64,000 nt of DNA from PALSA-555 sp963731625 (GCA_963731625.1 CAVSWH010000004.1:806001-870000), one strand, 5' to 3'; numbered from the stretch's first letter, positions 52,175 through 61,426 are shown. Numbers and translations: made by a program. Notes: a model not told the origin generated them from the letters alone.

Positions 52175-53338
52175 TCACGACGCCTGCTCGGTCTCCCGCA
52201 GCCTCGCCGCGAGGTATCGGCGCTCGGCGTCCGTTGCGGCCGACGCCATGGCCTTGCGGTATGCGTCGGCCGCCTCGCGGGCGCGACCAAGCCGCCGCAG
52301 GAGGTCGGCTCGGGTGGCGGACACGAGGTAGTAGCGCGAGAGCTCGCCCGTCGCCTCCAGCGCGTCGACGAGCGCGAGCCCCGCCTCCGGCCCGTCGGCC
52401 ATCGCCACCGCGACGGCGCGGTTCAACGCCACGACCGGCGTCGGCGCCAGGTCGTAGAGGCGGCGATACAGCTGCGCGATCTCGGCCCAGTCGGTGTCGG
52501 CGGCCTGGGCCGCGGTGGCGTGGCACGCGGCGATCGCCGCCTGCACCTGGTACGGCCCGGCCTGACGGCGGCGCAGCGCCGACTCAAGGAGGTCGGTCCC
52601 CTCGGCGATCGCGGCGCGATCCCAGCGGCCACGGTCCTGTGCTTCGAGCGGCACGAGGCCGCCGGCGTCGTCCACGCGGGTCACGCGTCGCGCGTCGTGG
52701 AGCAGCATCAAGGCGAGCAGGCCGGCCGCCTCCGGCTCGTCCGGCATGAGGGCAACGAGCGTGCGCGCCAGGCGGATCGCCTCGTCACAGAGCCCGTGGC
52801 GCACGAGGTCGGCGCCCGCCGTCGCGCCGTAGCCCTCGTTGAAGAGCAGGTAGAGGACGGCGAGCACCGCGACGGTGCGCTCGGGCAGCAGGTGCGCGGG
52901 CGGGACGCGGTACGGGATCCCGGCGTGTCGGATCTTGCGCTTCGCGCGCACGAGGCGCTTCGCCATGGTCGGCTCCGGCACGAGGAAGGCACGGGCGATC
53001 TCCGCGGTGGTGAGTCCGACCAGGGTGCGCAGGGTGAGCGCGACCTGCGCGTCCAGCGCAAGCGCCGGGTGACAGCACGTGAAGATCAGCCGGAGACGGT
53101 CGTCGGCGATGCCGCTGTCGTCGAAGTCGGGATCCTCTGACCGTGTGGCCATCGCCACGTCCTTTTGCTTCGCGGTCGCGACGTGGCGGTGGCGGAGCCG
53201 GTCCAGCGCACGGTTGCGGGCGGTCGTGGTCAGCCACGCGCCGGGATTGCGCGGGACGCCGTCGCACCCCCATCGTTCGATGGCTCGTGCGAAGGCGTCC
53301 TGCGCGCACTCCTCGGCGAGGTCCCAGTCTCCGGTCAT
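52175..53338 (-). CDS. ECF sigma factor with C-terminal TPR-like domain (ECF42 type)
   Basis: An RNA polymerase sigma factor, 387 residues from the first standard start. Region 2 begins TGDWDLAEECAQDAFARAIERW and region 4 has TLRTLVGLTTAEIARAFLVPEPTMAKRLVRAK (in parts, GLTTAEIARAFLVPEPTMAK). The long C-terminal part (about 150-387) is helical and TPR-like (DUF6596), the mark of ECF42 factors, which lack an anti-sigma and use this extension as a regulator. The 5' end is incomplete: family sequence (DPDAAVSEAFRAEWGRVVA) continues 26 codons upstream, to a GTA that overlaps the YCII stop, with no ATG, GTG or TTG. It forms an operon with the DGPF/YCII gene. Confidence 0.85.
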   Translation of the reverse strand: MTGDWDLAEECAQDAFARAIERWGCDGVPRNPGAWLTTTARNRALDRLRHRHVATAKQKDVAMATRSEDPDFDDSGIADDRLRLIFTCCHPALALDAQVALTLRTLVGLTTAEIARAFLVPEPTMAKRLVRAKRKIRHAGIPYRVPPAHLLPERTVAVLAVLYLLFNEGYGATAGADLVRHGLCDEAIRLARTLVALMPDEPEAAGLLALMLLHDARRVTRVDDAGGLVPLEAQDRGRWDRAAIAEGTDLLESALRRRQAGPYQVQAAIAACHATAAQAADTDWAEIAQLYRRLYDLAPTPVVALNRAVAVAMADGPEAGLALVDALEATGELSRYYLVSATRADLLRRLGRAREAADAYRKAMASAATDAERRYLAARLRETEQAS

Positions 53339-53412
53339 CCGGATCAGGGACGCGACGACCCGTCCCCATTCGGCGCGGAAGGCCTCGCTGACCGCCGCGT
53401 CAGGGTCGGGGG

Positions 53413-53760
53413 CTACCGGTCCCAGATCGGCCTCACCTCGATGCTCCCGTCGCGTGCGCCGGGGATCTTGGCGGCCACGCCGATCGCCTCGTCGAGATCG
53501 TTGCAGTCGACCAGGTAGAAGCCGCCGATCTGCTCCTTCGTCTCGGCGAACGGGCCGTCCGCTGTGAGCACCTTCCCGTCACGGACCTGCACGGTCGTGG
53601 CGTCGGTCGTCGGACGCAGCCGCTCGCCGCCTTGGAGCACGCCGCGGCGGCCCATCTCCTCGCCGAAGGCCATGTACTCGGCCAGGCGGGCCTGACCCTC
53701 GTCGGGGCTCATCGCCGTGTCGGCGCTCTCGTCGGTGCAGATCATCAGCAGGTATCGCAT
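53413..53760 (-). CDS. YCII/DGPF family protein, partner of the ECF sigma factor
   Basis: A 115-residue protein of the YCII superfamily with the DGPF motif that names the ECF42-associated group (LTADGPFAETKEQIGGFYLVD, in part TADGPFAETKEQIGGF). The N terminus YLLMICTDES and the C-terminal GSIEVRPIWDR are also typical. An ideal AAGGAGG precedes the ATG. The gene sits directly upstream of the sigma factor, as in most genomes with ECF42. Biochemical function is unproven; family members have been suggested to act as peroxide-sensing or small enzymatic proteins. Confidence 0.9.
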   Translation of the reverse strand: MRYLLMICTDESADTAMSPDEGQARLAEYMAFGEEMGRRGVLQGGERLRPTTDATTVQVRDGKVLTADGPFAETKEQIGGFYLVDCNDLDEAIGVAAKIPGARDGSIEVRPIWDR

Positions 53761-53831
53761 GGGTTCCTCCTTGGTGGTGGTACCCCTACGACGGTCGACG
53801 GCCCGCCAGATGGACCGGCGACCCCGGATTT

Positions 53832-55235
53832 CTATGTCGCCTCGAGCCGGCAGGACCGGCTTGGGTGATCGGCCCGGATGACTGGCCGGCCGTCCCACGT
53901 CGCGGCGACGCTGAGGTGACCGTCGCTCGAGGCGAGCAGCCGCGCCCCCACCCGCACCGACCGCGGCGTGACCTGCTCGACCGGGCCGCTGGTCGTGAGC
54001 AGGATCGGACACGTCGCGCCCGCGCCAGGCTCGGCGACGAGGGCGGCTGGCCCGTCGACGTGGCAGTCGACCGGGCAGTCCCGCTGCCCGCGCACCGCGA
54101 GCCACCGCAGGGCACCGTCGTCCGCGCAGTGCAGCGTCCCGGGCACGTACTGGTCCCAGACCTGGTCGCCCCGGCCGCCACCCTCCTCGGCGCCGACCAT
54201 GACGTCGCGTGCCAACCGAGCGGTTGCCCGGCGGCCACCCCCGGGCGCGAACGTGCGCTCGCGCGGCAGCGACCGGTCGTCGGCGGGGAACGGGAGCGGC
54301 GACGCGTGCTGCGCCCACTCGATGAGCGGCGTGAAGAACAGGTCGTGGCTGTGCGGGATGGCCCCGGTCAGCGGCGGCAGGCCGTCGGGGTCACCGAGGG
54401 CGACGAGACGCCAGAGGCCGTAGAGGGTGACCGTCGCGCCGAGGTCGAGCGTGTACGCCCGCGTGAACGGACCGCACAGGTTGTGAAGCGACGGGTGGTA
54501 CAGGAACCGGAGCTCGTCCTCGAGCGTGGCGAGCAGCGCCCGTCCGGCCGTCTGCCACTCGGGCTCGTCGACGGTGCACCACAGCGCCGCGGCGACGAGA
54601 TCGACCCCGTAGTAGGTCGGCGCGTTGAACTCGTCGACGGTGCCCTGGGAGCGGAACCGCTCCATGACCGCGGCGGCCAGCTCGTCACCGCGGGTGGCGC
54701 AGCGCGCCAGCCCGAAGCGTTCGCCCACCCACCGGGACAGCCAGGCGTGCATGAGCGCGGGGTTCGTGTAGGACGGGGCGATCCGGTGCTCCGGCTCGCC
54801 CGCAACGCAGCGCACGACCGCGTGTTCGCAGGCGCCGCGCACGTCGCCGGGCAGCCCGTCGGCGTGGTGCTCGAGGATGAGCGCCAGCGCGAGACCGACG
54901 AACTGACGCCAGTTCGGGTCGTAGCTGTACCACTCGATCGCGTCCTCCCCCGGCTCGTCGTCGTGCGCGAACACGGGGAAGGTGCCGTGCCACGCGGCGC
55001 GGGGACGGTCGTACTGGCGGGCGAGGACCGCGCCGAGCGCCCGGGACGCGATGTCGGCCTCGCCGTGGTCGAGGGCGCCGAGCGCGAACCATGCCGTCTC
55101 CCGGACGAGGTGCCGACCGGCCAGCGACCCCAGCTCGACGTACCCGCCCGGCGGATTGAGCACGAAGCCCGTCTCGGCGTCCCACTGCGATCGGGCCCAT
55201 CGCCAGAGCCAGTCGCTGCGTGCCGTCAGGTCCAT
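53832..55235 (-). CDS. Uncharacterised protein, possible six-hairpin glycosidase-like
   Basis: A 467-residue soluble protein with no signal peptide. The sequence is rich in Trp, Tyr and Asp and in helical repeats: WLWRWARSQWDAETGF, VRETAWFALGALDHGEADIA, EWYSYDPNWRQFVGLALAL, APSYTNPALMHAWLSRWV and LHNLCGPFTRAYTLDLGA. Such Trp/Tyr-rich alpha-helical repeats recall (alpha/alpha)6 barrel glycosidases, but no catalytic motif can be named with confidence. The C-terminal 120 residues look beta-rich. An in-frame GTG nine codons upstream is an alternative start. It stands alone on the minus strand after the YCII-sigma operon in map order. Confidence 0.7.
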   Translation of the reverse strand: MDLTARSDWLWRWARSQWDAETGFVLNPPGGYVELGSLAGRHLVRETAWFALGALDHGEADIASRALGAVLARQYDRPRAAWHGTFPVFAHDDEPGEDAIEWYSYDPNWRQFVGLALALILEHHADGLPGDVRGACEHAVVRCVAGEPEHRIAPSYTNPALMHAWLSRWVGERFGLARCATRGDELAAAVMERFRSQGTVDEFNAPTYYGVDLVAAALWCTVDEPEWQTAGRALLATLEDELRFLYHPSLHNLCGPFTRAYTLDLGATVTLYGLWRLVALGDPDGLPPLTGAIPHSHDLFFTPLIEWAQHASPLPFPADDRSLPRERTFAPGGGRRATARLARDVMVGAEEGGGRGDQVWDQYVPGTLHCADDGALRWLAVRGQRDCPVDCHVDGPAALVAEPGAGATCPILLTTSGPVEQVTPRSVRVGARLLASSDGHLSVAATWDGRPVIRADHPSRSCRLEAT

Positions 55236-55305
55236 CGTCACCGTGGCGTCGGGTCCGTCCACCTTGGGGCGGACCGGGTCAGGCGCGGGCCGGAGCCCGT
55301 GGCGG

Positions 55306-55782
55306 TCAGGCCGGGGTGGTCAAGGTGTCGAGGAACGTCTGGGTGAGCCCCTGGTCGCCGACGTTCGTGGCCTCGAGCTCGTAGTGATCGTCGGTGGAGA
55401 TCACGTCGACCACGACTTTCGTGGCGAGTCGCCCAGGCTCGGTGGTGATCCTGAGGTCGGCGCGGTCCCAGGTCGCGAGGAGCTCCTCGACCTGGAGCCC
55501 CCGCTTGGTGCCGAGGCTGAAGACGTAGACGCGGTCCTGGGTGACGGCGATCGCCGCGAGCTTGGGCGTGCGGAACCCGCCCGTCTTGGCCAGCCCCCCG
55601 GCCTTCTTGTTGTTGCGGGAGCGGCCGAGCATGCCCGCGAGGGGGCTAACCTTCGTCAGACCGAAGTTCCCCCACGTCCCGGCGGGCTGCAGCGCGCCGA
55701 CGGCGAGCACCGGCTCCGGGACGTGCGGCTGCACGAGATCCTGGTAGTAGCGCAGCGTCTCTTCAGGGGTCCAGCGGGGCAT
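55306..55782 (-). CDS. Conserved hypothetical protein
   Basis: A 158-residue protein starting MPRWTPEETLRYYQDLVQPH. A Gly/Asn-rich central segment (GTWGNFGLTKVSPLAGMLG) precedes a beta-rich second half (AIAVTQDRVYVFSLGTKRG; KVVVDVISTDDHYELEA). The ATG at 55782 has GAGGAG six bases before it and is preferred to a start nine codons upstream. The beta-rich half has a PH-like or GRAM-like look (a strand-turn-strand with AVTQDRVYVF, as in bacterial PH domains that report membrane state), but this is inference. No signal peptide or membrane helix. Confidence 0.68.
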   Translation of the reverse strand: MPRWTPEETLRYYQDLVQPHVPEPVLAVGALQPAGTWGNFGLTKVSPLAGMLGRSRNNKKAGGLAKTGGFRTPKLAAIAVTQDRVYVFSLGTKRGLQVEELLATWDRADLRITTEPGRLATKVVVDVISTDDHYELEATNVGDQGLTQTFLDTLTTPA

Positions 55783-55952
55783 TTCGTGCTCCTCGTCGTC
55801 GACACTCACTCTGATCGACGGGCCCGCGCGGCGCCTGAAGAGTAGATCGCCCTGACCCTACGGCGCCGACCGAACGGCCACCGATCCGTGGCGCGAGATG
55901 CTGCGCGCATCGGGTCGTCCGGCGAGCTGACGCACCAAGCCGGCGCCGCCAG

Positions 55953-57107
55953 CTAGCCCGGGGGCGGCAGGTACGGCGCGGGGTCGATCGGGTTGCCCGA
56001 CACACGCACCTCGAAGTGGAGGTGGGGGCCGGTCGAGTAGCCGGTGCTGCCGATGTAGCCGATGACCTGGCCGGCGGTGACCACCTGGCCGACGCTGACC
56101 GCCATGCGCGACTGGTGCGCGTAGAGGTTGGCCATCCCACCGCCGTCGTCGATCACGACGGCGTTGCCGTAGCCGCCTTCCCAGGCGGCGATGATGACGG
56201 TGCCACCGAGGCATGCGTGGATCGGATCGCCGTAGCTGGCGTGCAGGTCGATGCCGGGGTGCTGTCCCGGGATGAACGGCTGGTTCACGCCGCCGGGCAC
56301 GGGGCGGACCGCGCACGGGCGTGCCGAGCCGCCCACGCCGTCGCGGCTGCGCAGCAGCGACGCGATCCCGTCGGAGGGGCCCTGGATCGACGCGAGCTCG
56401 GCCTGGTCGTCGGTGAGGTTGCCCTGGATCTGGGCGATGGCGGCCTCGACGGTGGCGGCCTGCGCGTCCGCGGCGGCCTGCGCCGGCGCGAGCTGCTGCT
56501 GCAGCGCGACGACTTGGTCACGGGCGGCACGCGCCGCGCTGGCGGCGGCGTCGGCCTGGGCCTGCGCGCCGAGCATCGCCTCGCGCTGACGCTCGGCCTC
56601 GTCGCGGAGGGCGCTCACCCGGTCGACGAGGTCGTGGCGCTGCTGGGTGACGATGGCGAGGTACTTGCCCTCGGCGAGGAGGTCCTGGGGCTGCGCGGTG
56701 AGGAGGTCTTCGTACGCGGCGCCGGTGCGCGCCGATCGGTACATCTGCGCGGCGGACTGGTCGAACGCCACCTGCGCGTCGTTCAGCTGGGCCTGGGTCG
56801 CGTTCACGACCGCCTGGAGCTGCGCGACCTCGGCGTCGAGCGCCCCGGCCTTCGCGGCGAGGGGGTCGAGGCGAGCCTGCGCGGCGGCGAGCTGGCTGGC
56901 GAGCTGCGAGGCGCGCTCGGCGAGCGTGACCTGCTGCTCCTGGATGCCCTGCAGGTTCCCGAGCGCGGCTTGGCCGGCCTGGCTGAGCTGGGCGATCTGA
57001 CCCTGCAGCTGCTGCTCGTTGCCGCCCGTGGTCTGGGCGGACGCGGCCACCGGAGCCAGGGTCGCCACGGCAGCGAGCAGCGCCACGAAGCCGAGCCGGG
57101 AGCGCAT
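55953..57107 (-). CDS. Secreted M23 family peptidase with coiled coil (EnvC/RipA-activator-like)
   Basis: A 384-residue exported murein hydrolase or hydrolase activator. Signal peptide (MRSRLGFVALLAAVATLAPVAASA) is followed by an Ala/Gln-rich coiled coil from about 30 to 255. The C-terminal M23 lysostaphin-like domain keeps the zinc ligands H283 and D287 (HPGIDLH) and H364 in the HLHFEV motif (H362-L-H364). With all metal ligands present it is probably an active endopeptidase, unlike EnvC itself. It is divergent from an ABC transporter permease with a 200-bp gap; FtsEX-EnvC-like pairing is not supported because the ABC genes are of another type. Confidence 0.9.
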   Translation of the reverse strand: MRSRLGFVALLAAVATLAPVAASAQTTGGNEQQLQGQIAQLSQAGQAALGNLQGIQEQQVTLAERASQLASQLAAAQARLDPLAAKAGALDAEVAQLQAVVNATQAQLNDAQVAFDQSAAQMYRSARTGAAYEDLLTAQPQDLLAEGKYLAIVTQQRHDLVDRVSALRDEAERQREAMLGAQAQADAAASAARAARDQVVALQQQLAPAQAAADAQAATVEAAIAQIQGNLTDDQAELASIQGPSDGIASLLRSRDGVGGSARPCAVRPVPGGVNQPFIPGQHPGIDLHASYGDPIHACLGGTVIIAAWEGGYGNAVVIDDGGGMANLYAHQSRMAVSVGQVVTAGQVIGYIGSTGYSTGPHLHFEVRVSGNPIDPAPYLPPPG

Positions 57108-57307
57108 GCGGCGGCCCACGGTAATCAACACAGCCACCAGACGCCAACAGAGGCCTCGCAGGCGCCAGAGACCCCATCACCGTCTGAGGCCACCCAGCCC
57201 ACACCCGGCGGTGGCCCGGCGCATATAAGAGGAAGGGTCGCGTCCTGCCGGTCCCCAGCCGGACGGGACGCCCGTCAGGATGCAGATCGGATCGGGGGGA
57301 CCGCGGG

Positions 57308-58135
57308 ATGGCGGGGTTGTTCGGCACCGAGATGGTGAAGCAGTGGCGGCGGCGGCGCACCTATCTCGTCCTCGCGACGACGGTGGTCGTCCCCGTCGTC
57401 ATCGCGATCGCCGTGAAGGTGAACCCGCCGACGCTCACCTTCCAACAGGGTCCGGTGCAGCAGTTCCCGGCGTTCGTGGAGCGGACCGGTCTCTTCCTGC
57501 CGGTGGTGTCGCTGCAGTTCATGAGCCAGTTCCTGCTCGTCCTGATCGTGGCGCTCTTCGCCGGCGACGTGGTCGCCTCCGAGGCGAGCTGGGGCAACCT
57601 GCGCGCCATGCTCACCCGGCCCGTCGGTCGAGGCCGCCTGCTCGTCGCGAAGGCCGGGGCGGCCGCGCTGATGGCGGTCGTCGCGACCGCGCTCATCGTC
57701 CTGACCGCCCTCGTCGTGGGCGTGATCCTCTTCGGCTGGCACCCCCTGAACATCTCGATCTTCGGCACCGCGGGCCATCAGACCCAGCTGCACGTGGTGG
57801 CCAACCTGGCCCTGGCGGGCGCGTACGTGCTGTGGAGCGTCGCCGGCGTCGCCGCGCTCGCCTTCCTGGCGTCGACGATGACGGATTCGCCGTCCGCGGC
57901 CCTCTTCGCCGGCTTCGGCCTCTACGTCGTCTCGCAGATCCTCAACAACCTCGCGAGCCTCGACCCGGTGAGCTTCGTGTTCCCGACCCACTACCAGAAC
58001 TCGTGGACCGGCCTGTTCATCGACAACGGGCCGACCCGCAACATGCTGCACGGGGTCCTGCTCCAGGTCCCCTACGTGGTCGTCTTCGGCGGGATCGCCT
58101 GGTGGCACTTCCGCCGCAAGGACGTGCTGTCGTAG
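57308..58135 (+). CDS. ABC-2 family permease
   Basis: A 275-residue membrane protein with about six helices. It starts with a basic cytoplasmic segment (FGTEMVKQWRRRRTYLVLATT) and carries ASEASWGNLRAMLTRPVGRGRLLVAK after the second helix, the typical ABC-2 element where the ATPase couples (in part, ASWGNLRAMLTRPVGRGRL). The last helix ends WWHFRRKDVLS. The matching ATPase is the next gene. A TATAAG box at 57224-57229 is a possible -10 element for the operon. Confidence 0.87.
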   Translation: MAGLFGTEMVKQWRRRRTYLVLATTVVVPVVIAIAVKVNPPTLTFQQGPVQQFPAFVERTGLFLPVVSLQFMSQFLLVLIVALFAGDVVASEASWGNLRAMLTRPVGRGRLLVAKAGAAALMAVVATALIVLTALVVGVILFGWHPLNISIFGTAGHQTQLHVVANLALAGAYVLWSVAGVAALAFLASTMTDSPSAALFAGFGLYVVSQILNNLASLDPVSFVFPTHYQNSWTGLFIDNGPTRNMLHGVLLQVPYVVVFGGIAWWHFRRKDVLS

Positions 58136-58282
58136 CAACGAGGGCGACGCGCGTCGTCGTACGGCCGGTGCGGCATCCGGAAGTACCGCTCGTCGTCTCG
58201 GGGTCGAGGCCCGCGGGTCGGGGAATGCGACGCTGGGGGCGGCGCTTCACTGCGGGCGTCCCCGTGCCGATCTATTGGGTCG

Positions 58283-59218
58283 ATGGGCGACCCCCCGGTG
58301 ATGGTCGAGCTCGACGGCGTGCGACGGACGTTCGGCGACGTCGTCGCCATCGATTCGTTGAGCCTGGCGGTGCCCGCCGGGTCGGTCACCGTGCTCCTCG
58401 GCCCGAACGGGGCCGGGAAGACGACGGTGGTCCGTCTCGTCACGGGCGCCCTGGCGTCCCACGGCGGCCGGGTCCGGGTCCACGGGCTGGATCCGAGCGG
58501 ACGGGACGGGACGGCCGTGCGGCGCCGCTGCGGCGTGGTCCCGGCGCGGCCGGCCCTCTATGACCGGCTGTCGGGCTACGACAACCTGCGCTACGGCGCC
58601 GAGCTGTTCGAGGTGCCCGCGGAGCGCATCGACGAGCGGATCGCCGACTCGGCGCAGCGCTTCGGGATCGAGGACGCGCTCGGGAAGCGCGTCGGCGCCT
58701 ACTCGACCGGGATGCGGGCGCGCCTGGCGCTGGCGCGCGCCGTGCTGCACGAGCCCGACCTGCTGCTCCTCGACGAGCCGACCGCGGGCTTGGATCCGGA
58801 GTCGGCCCGCGCCGTCCTCGGGTTGATCGACGAGCTCGCCGCGCATGGCAAGGCGGTCCTGATGTGTACCCATCTCCTGCTCGAGGCGGAGGGGCTCGCC
58901 GACGAGGTCGTCGTGCTGGACCACGGGCACACGCTCGTGTCCGGGTCCCCGGCGCAGCTGACCCAGCGCTACTGGCCAGCCGCGCGGGTGCTCGTCGACG
59001 CGGAGAACCCGGCGGTGTTGGACCGAGCGCGCGAGCTCTCGTTCGTCCGCTCGTACGGTCGCAACGGCACCGCGACCGTCGAGCTCACCGATCCGAGCCG
59101 CGTCCCGGACCTCGTCGACGCGCTGGTGGGCGCCGGCGCCCGGCTGCGACGCGTGGAGCCGCAGACCCCGAGCCTCGAGCAGCTCTACTTCGCCATCCGC
59201 CAGGGGGCGCAGCAGTGA
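58283..59218 (+). CDS. ABC transporter ATP-binding protein
   Basis: A 311-residue exporter-type ATPase: Walker A GPNGAGKTT, signature YSTGMRARLALARAVLH (S-T-G-M in place of S-G-G-M), Walker B LLLLDEPTAGLDPES and H-loop MCTHLLLEAE. The C-terminal extension (about 220-311) is like that of antibiotic/gliding-type exporters. It overlaps the next permease gene as GTGA and lies between two permease genes, so a heteromeric pump with two different permeases is likely. Confidence 0.9.
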   Translation: MGDPPVMVELDGVRRTFGDVVAIDSLSLAVPAGSVTVLLGPNGAGKTTVVRLVTGALASHGGRVRVHGLDPSGRDGTAVRRRCGVVPARPALYDRLSGYDNLRYGAELFEVPAERIDERIADSAQRFGIEDALGKRVGAYSTGMRARLALARAVLHEPDLLLLDEPTAGLDPESARAVLGLIDELAAHGKAVLMCTHLLLEAEGLADEVVVLDHGHTLVSGSPAQLTQRYWPAARVLVDAENPAVLDRARELSFVRSYGRNGTATVELTDPSRVPDLVDALVGAGARLRRVEPQTPSLEQLYFAIRQGAQQ

Positions 59219-60039
59219 GCGGTCGTCACCACCCGGCGCTCGTCATCGCGCGCACCGACCTGCGCCAGCTGCGCCAGTCCCGCGACTTCTGGGTGCCCCT
59301 CGCGATCATCGCCGGGCTGTTCTTCGTCGTGCTGCCCGCGATCCTGCTGCTCCTCATCACGCACGTGTCCGACGTCCGGCTCGTGAAGCAGCTGAGCGAC
59401 ATCGTCGGCAGCCTGCCGAAGCAGCTCCGGGCGAAGGTGAAGGGCGCGACCGGACCGGTCCAGGCGTCGTACGCGCTCGCCGTCTATCTCTTCGCGCCGC
59501 TGGCGATCATCGTGCCGCTGACCGTGTCCTCGGCGGTGGGCGCCAACACGGTGATCGGCGAGCGGGAGCGGGGCAGCGGCGAGTTCCTCGCGCACTCCCC
59601 AGCCAGCGAGCGCGACATCTACCTCGGGAAGCTCATCGCCAGCCTGATCCCCGGCTACCTGGCCGCGGGCGTCGGGTTCGGCTGCTACTCGCTCGTCGTC
59701 AACCTCACGGTCGGGCCGAAGGTGGGCGGCTGGTTCTTCCCCACCGCCAACTGGTGGATCCTCGTGCTCTGGGTGCTGCCGCCGTTCATCGCGCTGGCCT
59801 TGGCGGTGATCCTGGCGATCTCGGCGAAGGTGTCGAGCGCCGCCGCGGCCCAGCAGGCCTCCGCCCTGGTGACGCTGCCACTGATCCTCATCGCCTACGC
59901 CGTCGCGAGCGGCACGCTCTTCCGGGCCGAGGCGGCGGCGTTCGTGATCGGGGGGCTCGCGTGGGTCGCCGCCGGGTTCGCTCTCCTCCGCGGGTCGAAG
60001 GCGGTCCAGCGGGAGCGGCTCCTCGGCATGGGCGGCTGA
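59215..60039 (+). CDS. ABC-2 family permease, second subunit
   Basis: A 274-residue membrane protein with six predicted helices: ALVIARTDLRQLRQSRDFWVPLAIIAG (in part, LRQLRQSRDFWVPLAIIAG), IGERERGSGEFLAHSPASERDIYLGK after helix 2 (in part, GERERGSGEFLAHSPASERD), the usual coupling element, and a C-terminal LLRGSKAVQRERLLGMGG. The GTG start is within the ATPase stop. Together with the first permease it would form the channel; the cargo is unknown. Confidence 0.88.
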   Translation: MSGRHHPALVIARTDLRQLRQSRDFWVPLAIIAGLFFVVLPAILLLLITHVSDVRLVKQLSDIVGSLPKQLRAKVKGATGPVQASYALAVYLFAPLAIIVPLTVSSAVGANTVIGERERGSGEFLAHSPASERDIYLGKLIASLIPGYLAAGVGFGCYSLVVNLTVGPKVGGWFFPTANWWILVLWVLPPFIALALAVILAISAKVSSAAAAQQASALVTLPLILIAYAVASGTLFRAEAAAFVIGGLAWVAAGFALLRGSKAVQRERLLGMGG

Positions 60040-60207
60040 GCGGGGCCGCAGGCGCGCACGGCGAGCACACCGCCCAACCCGAGCGACTCGGACGACGCGC
60101 CCGCTCGTGGACGGCGCGGGACGCGACGACGCGATCACCGCGGCGCCACGCCGCGTGTGAGAGGCTTCGTGCGGCGGGCTCGTGACGCTCGGACCGGGAG
60201 CGGGCCA

Positions 60208-61320
60208 ATGAGTGCGGTGCAGGAAGCCGGATGGCACCGGGATCCGACCGGGCGCCACGCGCAGCGGTACTGGGACGGCCGCTGGACCGACTTCGTCTCG
60301 GGGACCACCGGTGGCCCCGCCGCGACGGACGCGCTCGGACCCGGCGAGGAGTTCCCACCTCCCGGACAGGAGCTGCCGCCGCCCGCGCCGGTCGAGCCGG
60401 CACCCGTGTCCTACGTGGCGGCTGCGCCGAGCCCGGCGCCGCCGCCCCCTCCTCCTCCTCCACCACCACCACCGCCGCCTCCCCCGACACCGCCGCGTCC
60501 GACAGCCCCCGCGGACTGGTACGTGGACCCCGCCGGCCGCCATCAATGCCGCTACTGGGACGGCTCGACGTGGACGCCCTACGTCTCGGACCGCGGGCAG
60601 CCGGCCCAGGAACAGCTGGAACCTGCGTACCACGACGCCCCGCCCGTCCCGCTGCAGCGCGTGACCCCCGCTTCCGTGCAGCCCGCGGCCGCAGACCCCA
60701 CGGGCGCGGCACTCATGACGGACTCGGCAGCTGCGAGCGCCGCGGCGGCGACCGGCGCGTTCGCCGCACCTCAGCCGGCGAGCGCGACGAGTCCGACCGT
60801 CGACACCGGCACGCAGGCCGCGGTGCCCGGCCCGGCGGGCGCGACGAGTCCGCCCTTCGACACCGGTCCGCAGGCCGCGGTGGCGGCCCCCGCGAGCGCG
60901 ACGCCCTCCGCCAGCCCCGCACGGGCGGGGTGGGACCTCACCCGCTGGGTCCAGCTCGCAGCGCTCGTGGCGATGGCGATCGGCGTCGTCACCGCCTGGG
61001 CCACGGCCTCCAACACCTTCGGATCGGGCTCGGTGAACGGCACGGACACGACGGACGGCAAGCGCTTCGCCGGCCTCCTGGTCGTCGTCGTCATCGTCGT
61101 CGTGATCTCCGAGCTGCGAGGGGGCTCCTGGTGGATCGCGGCCACGTGCGGCGGGGCCGCGCTCCTCGGCTACGGGATCTACGAGATCGTCCACATCCAC
61201 AACCAAGGCCACGGGCTCGTCAAGCCCGGCTTCGGGCTGTACCTCGACGTGGCCGGGGCGGTCGTGCTCACGATCGCCGCGGCGACGATCCCGCGCTTCC
61301 GCAAAGCGACCGCGCCCTGA
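60208..61320 (+). CDS. DUF2510 membrane protein with poly-proline linker
   Basis: A 370-residue protein. Two DUF2510 modules with the WYxDPxGRHxxRYWDG pattern are present: WHRDPTGRHAQRYWDGRW at the N terminus and WYVDPAGRHQCRYWDGSTW after a run of about 17 prolines. A long Ala/Pro/Thr-rich linker with a twice-repeated SPPFDTGPQAAV-type unit follows, then two to three membrane helices (VVVVIVVVISEL and WIAATCGGAALLGYGIYEI) and a short basic tail. DUF2510 modules are common at the termini of actinobacterial membrane proteins; role unknown. Confidence 0.85.
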   Translation: MSAVQEAGWHRDPTGRHAQRYWDGRWTDFVSGTTGGPAATDALGPGEEFPPPGQELPPPAPVEPAPVSYVAAAPSPAPPPPPPPPPPPPPPPPTPPRPTAPADWYVDPAGRHQCRYWDGSTWTPYVSDRGQPAQEQLEPAYHDAPPVPLQRVTPASVQPAAADPTGAALMTDSAAASAAAATGAFAAPQPASATSPTVDTGTQAAVPGPAGATSPPFDTGPQAAVAAPASATPSASPARAGWDLTRWVQLAALVAMAIGVVTAWATASNTFGSGSVNGTDTTDGKRFAGLLVVVVIVVVISELRGGSWWIAATCGGAALLGYGIYEIVHIHNQGHGLVKPGFGLYLDVAGAVVLTIAAATIPRFRKATAP

Positions 61321-61426
61321 GGACCCTCTGCCTCCCGCCTGGAGGTTGAGGACGCGGCACGGTGTCGGCGCCCACGCCGCGCCCACCTTTGATGCGGGCC
61401 GTCGATGGTGCGCGTCGACGCCCGGA

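Noticed and set aside
57224..57229. TATAAG as a firm promoter of the ABC permease operon
   Set aside because: No -35 hexamer lies at a suitable distance, so it is mentioned only as a possibility in the permease entry.
60430..60495. Poly-proline coding run as a possible tandem-repeat locus
   Set aside because: It is a CCN-codon run within the DUF2510 linker, common in actinobacterial proteins, with mixed codons rather than a slippage-prone perfect repeat.
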